A stretch of 64,000 nt of DNA from Bacteroidia bacterium (GTDB lineage: Bacteria > Bacteroidota > Bacteroidia > UKL13-3): contig JAGVLJ010000013.1 in NCBI GenBank assembly GCA_020049855.1, positions 62,001 to 126,000 of the forward strand, given 5' to 3'. The notes beneath the pieces were generated by a model that did not search any database, was not told where the DNA came from, and worked only from the letters and a program-made list of their open reading frames with translations. Within the stretch, counting starts at the first letter, position 1; each line of letters opens with the position of its first letter. The translations under genes and the position numbers were made by a program. Of this stretch, positions 57,794-64,000 are shown piece after piece.

Positions 57794-58960
57794 ATGTCAG
57801 AGCACAAAACTTCTAAAACGTGTTTACCAAGACGAAGTTTTATAGCCCGCCTTTCATTAGGGGCAACTTCTCTGTTTACATTGCCCCTTGCAGCACTTGC
57901 CGAAAAGGTAAAAGCCGGTATGAATACCCCAACCAATCAATTAATGGATCCAATAAAAAAAATTAGCCCCATGGGTTTTCAGTGGGAAACTGCCGACCCT
58001 TTTTTATTTTGTGTGCATCACGAAGATTTTTTTCCTAAGGGAAATGCCGAAATGGAACCAACAACTTCACTAAGCGGAAGGCATCTGGGCGATGATTTTA
58101 TAATAAAAGACGGATTCAGGATGTACCATGGTAAAAGAGTTCCCGGTTTTCCCGGACATCCGCACCGGGGTTTTGAAACTATTACCGTTGTGCGCAAAGG
58201 ATTAGTTGACCATGCGGACTCAATGGGAGCAGCAGGTAGATATGGCAACGGAGATGTACAATGGATGACAGCCGGTAAAGGCGTACAGCATTCCGAAATG
58301 TTTCCGCTTATTTATGAAGATAAAGAAAACCCTATGGAATTGTTTCAAATTTGGCTGAATTTGCCAAAGAAAAACAAAATGGTAGAGCCCCACTTTAAAA
58401 TGCTGTGGAGCGAAACCATTCCTCACTACCAGCATAGCGACAATCAGGGAGCAAAAACAACAGTTGAAGTAATCGCAGGTAAATTAGGCGACAAAAAAGC
58501 ACCAGCACCTCCACCCGATTCGTGGGCAGCCGACCCTGCCAATGAAGTAGCCGTGTGGAATATTAAAATGGAGCCGGGTGCACAATGGCTCTTACCCAAA
58601 ACAGCAGCGGGAGTGAATCGAACCATTTATTTTTATCAGGGAGAAACCCTCAAAGCCGGAAATCAAATTTTATCCTCCTATCAATGTGCCAACATACACC
58701 CCGAAGCAGAGATGGTTTTACAAAACGGCTCTTCTGAAGCAAAAATATTACTGTTGCAGGGAAAACCTATCAATGAACATGTCATACAATATGGCCCTTT
58801 TGTAATGAATACCAAAGAAGAAATCCATCAGGCATTTGATGATTACCATAAAACTCAATTTGGAGGGTGGCCATGGCCTCGCTACGATCAGGTGCACCCG
58901 CGTAGCAAAGGCCGTTTTGCCCTACATGCCGATGGAAAAGAAGAAACAAAGCAGGGATAA
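57794..58960 (+). CDS. Pirin-family protein with Tat-like signal
   Basis: GFPGHPHRGFETITVVRKG, DVQWMTAGKGVQHSEMFP; N-term LPRRSFIARLSLGATSLFTLPLAALA. Confidence 0.92.
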   Translation: MSEHKTSKTCLPRRSFIARLSLGATSLFTLPLAALAEKVKAGMNTPTNQLMDPIKKISPMGFQWETADPFLFCVHHEDFFPKGNAEMEPTTSLSGRHLGDDFIIKDGFRMYHGKRVPGFPGHPHRGFETITVVRKGLVDHADSMGAAGRYGNGDVQWMTAGKGVQHSEMFPLIYEDKENPMELFQIWLNLPKKNKMVEPHFKMLWSETIPHYQHSDNQGAKTTVEVIAGKLGDKKAPAPPPDSWAADPANEVAVWNIKMEPGAQWLLPKTAAGVNRTIYFYQGETLKAGNQILSSYQCANIHPEAEMVLQNGSSEAKILLLQGKPINEHVIQYGPFVMNTKEEIHQAFDDYHKTQFGGWPWPRYDQVHPRSKGRFALHADGKEETKQG

Positions 58961-58988
58961 GAGTTGAAATTGTGTATTTTCGCAAGGA

Positions 58989-61025
58989 ATGAAATTTTTG
59001 TATCCTGAGTTTTTGTGGGCAATGAGTGCCGTAAGTATTCCAGTAATCATTCATCTATTCAATTTCAGACGTTACAAGCTTATTTATTTCAGCAACCTCC
59101 GGTTTCTTAAAAATCTTCAGGAGCAAACCCAGTCACAACAAAAACTTAAACACCTGCTTATACTTGCCGCGCGAATACTGTCTATTATTTTCCTTGTTAT
59201 GGCCTTTGCTCAACCCTATCTGCCCTCTGTCAATCAAAACAAACTGACCAGACAAAACGGAGTAAGCATTTTTATTGATAACTCCTTCTCCATGACCAAC
59301 CAAAGTAATCAAGGAGAGTTGATTGAACTCGCTAAAAATAAAGCCCGGGAAATAGCCTATGCATACAAAGAAAGCGACTTGTTTCAATTACTTACTAATG
59401 ATTTTGAAGGCCGACATCAGCGGTTGGTAAATCGCACTGATTTACTTAAATTGATTGATGAGGTAACAGTTAGTCCGGTTTCAAAAAAACTAAGCGAGGT
59501 AGTAGCCAGGCAAAAGCAAGCCCTGAATAAAGCACCCGAGAACAACCCCACATTGTTTCTGCTGAGCGATTTTCAGCAATCGCAAACTGATCTCGCGAAT
59601 CTTCCGAAAGATACAGCCTACCATATAAGCCTTATTCCATTAGCTCCTGCCGTTACCTCTAACCTCTACATAGATTCCTGTTGGTTTAAAATACCTTTTG
59701 TTCAACCAAAAGTAGCTACTGAGCTGATGGTGCGGATACGTAATAGCGGGCAAGAAGACATCACCGGAAATTCAGTAACTCTAAAAATTAATGATATTCA
59801 AAAAGCCCTTTCAGGATTTGAGGTAAACGCCAACAGCTATACGGACGTACCTCTTACATTCACCCCTGAAACAGCAGGAGATAATAAGGCTGAATTAGCT
59901 ATCCAGGATAATCCGGTAGTATTTGACGACCATTTGTATTTCCATTTCGAAGTATTCGACCATGCTTCCATTTTACATGTGTACGAAACAACCGCAGGCG
60001 TATACCTGCCTGCCGTGTACGCATCCGATCCCTTTTTTAAGGTAACCAGCAGCATTGTCACCCAAATTAATTATGGAGAGATTGGTAAAGCCCAATTGGT
60101 AATTTTAGACGGGCTCACATCCTTCTCCAGCGGTATGCAATTAGAACTGGATAAGTTTATACAAAACGGAGGAAGTGTGTTAATTTTTCCTTCAGCAACA
60201 GCCAATATGCAAGCACATTCTTTTGCTTCTTTTGTGCAATACTTTTCAATTCCGGCTACATCACAAATTACTAAAACCAACGAAAAAATACATCAAATAA
60301 ACACGAGATCTGAACTATTTAAATCTGTATTTGAAAAAGTGCCTGAAAATACGGATTTACCATCAGTAACCATGTATATTTCATTAGGTGCCACCCGAAT
60401 CAAAAACAGCACTCCGTTGCTCACTATGCGTAATGGTGATATTGTATTATGCGATTTAAAACGGGGAAAAGGACATTTGTACGTTAGTGGAATAGCGCTT
60501 GACAAAGCCTGGAGCAGTTTGCCGGAAAGTTGGGTAATGCCTGCCATTTGTCTACGAACAGCCCTAAGCAGCCGTACCCAACAAAATATGTATGCACAAA
60601 TTGGTGTGGATCGAGTGGCTGAATATCCGCTAAGAGAACAAGAAAAGGAAAACCTATACAAATTGAAGAACGGCCAAATGGAAGTAATACCTGAAGCAAT
60701 GGTAGCGAACAACCGAATACGCATCTATTTTAATGAATTGATTAAAGAGGCAGGGAATTATACACTAATTGGTGAATCGGGAGCAACGGGAGGATTACTC
60801 TCATTAAACTTTAACCGAAACGAGTCAGTTATGCAATTTATTGAAGGCAATAATCTGAATACCTATGGTAATAGCAACGTTACAGTATTAAATGAGGAAG
60901 GGGAAAATATGGCATTAACCCTGAGCAAGCAACAGCAAGGTACGCCCTTTTGGAAACTTTGTATCGTGCTGGTTTTGGTTTTTCTGCTAATAGAAATACT
61001 TTTGTTAAAATTCTACAAGAAATGA
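58989..61025 (+). CDS. BatA-domain (aerotolerance N-terminal) membrane protein
   Basis: MKFLYPEFLWAMSAVSIPVIIHLFNFRRYKLIYFSNLRFLKNLQEQTQSQQKLKHLLILAARILSIIFLVMAFAQPY; vWA-like region. Confidence 0.93.
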   Translation: MKFLYPEFLWAMSAVSIPVIIHLFNFRRYKLIYFSNLRFLKNLQEQTQSQQKLKHLLILAARILSIIFLVMAFAQPYLPSVNQNKLTRQNGVSIFIDNSFSMTNQSNQGELIELAKNKAREIAYAYKESDLFQLLTNDFEGRHQRLVNRTDLLKLIDEVTVSPVSKKLSEVVARQKQALNKAPENNPTLFLLSDFQQSQTDLANLPKDTAYHISLIPLAPAVTSNLYIDSCWFKIPFVQPKVATELMVRIRNSGQEDITGNSVTLKINDIQKALSGFEVNANSYTDVPLTFTPETAGDNKAELAIQDNPVVFDDHLYFHFEVFDHASILHVYETTAGVYLPAVYASDPFFKVTSSIVTQINYGEIGKAQLVILDGLTSFSSGMQLELDKFIQNGGSVLIFPSATANMQAHSFASFVQYFSIPATSQITKTNEKIHQINTRSELFKSVFEKVPENTDLPSVTMYISLGATRIKNSTPLLTMRNGDIVLCDLKRGKGHLYVSGIALDKAWSSLPESWVMPAICLRTALSSRTQQNMYAQIGVDRVAEYPLREQEKENLYKLKNGQMEVIPEAMVANNRIRIYFNELIKEAGNYTLIGESGATGGLLSLNFNRNESVMQFIEGNNLNTYGNSNVTVLNEEGENMALTLSKQQQGTPFWKLCIVLVLVFLLIEILLLKFYKK

Positions 61026-62299
61026 AGCTCCTAGTTACAGAGGCGAATATCATAGCACCTGGCTCGCCATACCATGCCAAAACATGCGATCTCCTCGTTG
61101 ACAACGGAACTATTACCACCATTATTACCGGCAAAAGGCTAACGGCCCCGCGAGGTTTTAAAACTTATCATGCAAAAGGCAAGTTTCTGTCGCCCGGATG
61201 GGTTGATATGCTAACCCATTTGCCTGATCCGGGGTTTGAATTCAAAGAATCGGTTCATAGTGCCTGCGCGGTTGCAGCAGCCGGAGGATTTACCGCCATT
61301 GCAGTAACACCTGAAACCCAACCGCCCATACACAGTAAAAGTGAAGTAAAATACTTGTTAAAACAAGCCCACGGACATGCGGTAACTATTTTACCTATGG
61401 GAGCTGTGAGTCATCAATTGGCCGGGAAAGAATTGGCAGAAATGTTTGACATGCAACAAGCCGGAGCAGTTGCATTTACCGATGGAGACAAACCCATAGC
61501 ACATGCTGGTGTAATGTTAAGGGCTTTGCTGTATGCAAGAGGAATTGATGCCCTCATTCTGTCAAGGCCGGAACAAAAAGAAATAACCGGAAGCGCAATG
61601 GTGCATGAAAGTAAAAATACAACCCTTCTAGGACTAAAAGGTATTCCAAATATTGCCGAAGATGTGATGGTAGCCAGAGACATTGAATTGCTTCGCTATA
61701 CGGGAGGGAAACTGCATTTCAGTAAAATCTCTTCTGCTTCATCAGTAGAGTTGATTCGAAGAGCCAAAAAAGAAAAATTAAATATTACCTGCGATGTATC
61801 GGTTAATAACCTTTTATTTACCGATGCCAGTTTATCCGACTACGATACCAACCTGAAAGTAACACCACCATTACGTTCTGAGAACGACAGAAAAGCATTG
61901 CTTAAAGGCTTAAAAGATGGAGTTATTGATGTAATAGTGAGCGACCACAATCCACAGGATACCGAAAATAAATCAGTAGAATTTGACTATTCAGCCTACG
62001 GATCCATTGGGTTGCAAACAGTTTATGCCGCACTCAATACTTTTTTGGGAAATGAACTTTCGGCTGAACTGCTGGTTGAAAAATTAGCTATAAATCCAAG
62101 AATCATTTTAGGCCTTCCGCAGGTAGAATTAAAAGAAAATGCGCTGGCCAGCTTTACCCTTTTTGATGCCAGACAAAAATGGACTTACACGAAAAAAAAC
62201 AACCTATCCAAATCAGCCAACAGTTGTTTATTGCAAAAAGAATTTACCGGAAAAGCAGTGGCCATCTACAACAACAATCAATGGATTGTAACCAACTAA
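61022..62299 (+). CDS. pyrC: Dihydroorotase
   Basis: FLSPGWVDMLTHLPDPGFEFKESVHSACAVAAAGGFTAIAVTPET; ATGA overlap with previous gene. Confidence 0.93.
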   Translation: MKLLVTEANIIAPGSPYHAKTCDLLVDNGTITTIITGKRLTAPRGFKTYHAKGKFLSPGWVDMLTHLPDPGFEFKESVHSACAVAAAGGFTAIAVTPETQPPIHSKSEVKYLLKQAHGHAVTILPMGAVSHQLAGKELAEMFDMQQAGAVAFTDGDKPIAHAGVMLRALLYARGIDALILSRPEQKEITGSAMVHESKNTTLLGLKGIPNIAEDVMVARDIELLRYTGGKLHFSKISSASSVELIRRAKKEKLNITCDVSVNNLLFTDASLSDYDTNLKVTPPLRSENDRKALLKGLKDGVIDVIVSDHNPQDTENKSVEFDYSAYGSIGLQTVYAALNTFLGNELSAELLVEKLAINPRIILGLPQVELKENALASFTLFDARQKWTYTKKNNLSKSANSCLLQKEFTGKAVAIYNNNQWIVTN

Positions 62300-62308
62300 T
62301 ATCATCAT

Positions 62309-63067
62309 ATGAACGCACCATCCATTAACCTGTATACTCCGGTAAAAAATGCCATTAAAACGTTAATAAACGAGTATGTAGAAGCCGCAAAATTGCACGG
62401 CTCGAATGCCACACAAACACTGGCCGATGCCTACACCGCCAGGTTGGATGAACTACTGCTAAGCCATGAACCTTTTTTGGCTAAAGTTACTACACTAGAT
62501 ACCCTTGCGGCTGAATTTAACATTTTTTCCCCGCTTAAAGAATACTTATTTGATCTATTACTCACCAATTTTCTGGCTGCCGAGGTGCACTTGTTGGGCG
62601 ATGAATACCTTGAATCTGCCGAGTGGCAAAAAATAGAAGATGAAACATTACATCGCGGAACGGAATTGTTTAATTTGCTTCTATACATTAACGAAGCAAT
62701 AGATGACGATGTTGAAATTAGTCTGGATGATTTTTTGAGAGAATTTTTGCTCACTGAAGAAGATGAATTTCAGGATGAGCATACCCTGTATGAAGGCCTG
62801 ATTAGCAATCAGGAACTATTGGATGCTGAAACAAGTGAAGTGATTAAAGTATGGAAGCAGGAGGTTCGCAATAAATCCGAGATTGAAGATTTGTTTATTC
62901 CCATCCTGCTCTTTTTTGCCGATCCCGAGGTGCTAATGGCCGAGCAGGAATCGGTAAGGCTTTTACAACACGACAAAGAAATTTCCCCTGAACAACCCGC
63001 CTTGCTACAAGCAATTTTTTCTTTTAAAAACGGATTTCACGATAGTATAAGCATACACTCCAATTAA
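62309..63067 (+). CDS. Hypothetical cytosolic protein
   Basis: Intact ORF in the pyrC operon context; no family recognised. Confidence 0.65.
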   Translation: MNAPSINLYTPVKNAIKTLINEYVEAAKLHGSNATQTLADAYTARLDELLLSHEPFLAKVTTLDTLAAEFNIFSPLKEYLFDLLLTNFLAAEVHLLGDEYLESAEWQKIEDETLHRGTELFNLLLYINEAIDDDVEISLDDFLREFLLTEEDEFQDEHTLYEGLISNQELLDAETSEVIKVWKQEVRNKSEIEDLFIPILLFFADPEVLMAEQESVRLLQHDKEISPEQPALLQAIFSFKNGFHDSISIHSN

Positions 63068-63074
63068 AACTATT

Positions 63075-63620
63075 ATGGTAAACAATAATACTTCATCGAG
63101 CAATGTTTCGGCACTTAGAACGGCCATGAAATGGGGCGCAATTATGGGGCTCACATCCATTATTATTTCCATGCTATTTTATTTTATCACAGGCAAGATG
63201 GAAAATAACTGGCCTCAAATGGTATTAAACCTGCTTTTGATTTTTGTAGGATTTTATTTTGGTTGTAAGGAGCAAAGAGACGAACTTCAAAATGGATTTA
63301 TCAGCCTTGGTAAGTCATTTGGTACAGGTATGTTAATTTCCGTTTTTTATGGAATTATTGGAGCCTTTTTCATTTACCTGTTTTTTAAATTTGGGGATAG
63401 CAACCTAATTGAACAGACAATTGAACAAGCTAAAGAAAAAATGCTGGATCAGGGGAAAAGCGAAGAAGAAATTGATATGTCCATTGCAATGACTCGCAAA
63501 TTTATGACGCCCGGAAGCATGGCTTTCTGGGGTCTGTTTGGTACTACACTATTAAGTTTAATTCCTTCATTAATTATTGCAGCGATTGTTAAAAAAGAAC
63601 AACCTGAATCGGGATTTTAA
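63075..63620 (+). CDS. DUF4199 membrane protein
   Basis: FGCKEQRDELQNGFISLGKSFGTGMLISVFYGIIGAFFIYLFF. Confidence 0.88.
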   Translation: MVNNNTSSSNVSALRTAMKWGAIMGLTSIIISMLFYFITGKMENNWPQMVLNLLLIFVGFYFGCKEQRDELQNGFISLGKSFGTGMLISVFYGIIGAFFIYLFFKFGDSNLIEQTIEQAKEKMLDQGKSEEEIDMSIAMTRKFMTPGSMAFWGLFGTTLLSLIPSLIIAAIVKKEQPESGF

Positions 63621-63622
63621 GT

Positions 63623-64000
63623 ATGAATATATCCGTTATTATTCCATTATTAAATGAAGACCAATCGCTACCTGAACTTTGTGCATGGATTGAGAAGGTA
63701 ATGCATGAAAACCGCTTTAGCTATGAGGTAATTTTTGTAGATGACGGAAGTACTGACAAATCATGGGATATAATTGAGGAGTTGGGAAATAAAAATTCTT
63801 GCATCAAGGGAATAAAGTTCAGACGCAATTATGGAAAATCCCCAGCTTTAAATGTTGCTTTTGCTGTAGCTGAGGGGGATGTGGTAATTACAATGGATGC
63901 CGATTTACAAGACAGCCCTGACGAAATTCCGGGATTATACCGAATGATAACAGAGGAAGGTTATGATTTAGTATCGGGATGGAAAAAGAAACGCTACGAC
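63623..64000 (+). CDS. Glycosyltransferase family 2 (dolichyl-phosphate-mannose synthase-like), 3' truncated
   Basis: ATGAATATATCCGTTATTATTCCATTATTAAAT: MNISVIIPLLNEDQSLPELC..VIFVDDGSTDKSWDII..FRRNYGKSPALNVAF..VVITMDADLQDSPDEIP. Confidence 0.93.
   Translation, partial: MNISVIIPLLNEDQSLPELCAWIEKVMHENRFSYEVIFVDDGSTDKSWDIIEELGNKNSCIKGIKFRRNYGKSPALNVAFAVAEGDVVITMDADLQDSPDEIPGLYRMITEEGYDLVSGWKKKRYD

Overview
This 64 kb window is a Bacteroidota chromosome segment. That assignment rests on an Alternative Complex III operon, T9SS sorting domains, TAnnTTTG-like promoter boxes and family content. Most of it is housekeeping or metabolic: actB(partial)-actCDEF, an exonuclease, mpl, an MBL hydrolase, tRNA-His, SOD, a copper-type P-ATPase, a Nat-type ABC transporter, photolyase, hutI, ispE, trxA, dnaE, pfkA, an MFS sugar transporter, an ABC exporter, a leucine-dehydrogenase-like gene, nusB, yajC, coaE, lhgO, pirin, a BatA-domain protein and pyrC. 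The accessory signal is concentrated in two places. (1) At 4.7-15.9 kb there are exported-protein genes interrupted by in-frame stops or frameshifts. One 4.8 kb block there, carrying two T9SS/large secreted protein genes, is bracketed by a 69 bp duplication of the 3' end of the MBL gene. A neighbouring 2.2 kb block is bracketed by near-identical terminators. (2) At 25.9-33.2 kb there is a compact co-directional cluster: AraC-type regulator, PqqD-like (RRE) protein, ATP-grasp ligase, alanine-racemase-fold PLP decarboxylase, urea-transporter/M23-peptidase fusion, TPR outer-membrane-like protein, TPR protein. The decarboxylase starts with a leader-peptide-like YxxPxIxxLxxG...NKFG segment. This cluster is the best candidate for an undescribed peptide or amino-acid modification system. 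A CarH/LitR-like MerR-B12 regulator next to a photolyase and a new-looking dispersed intergenic repeat are secondary points. No searches were run; all family calls are from reading the translated sequence.
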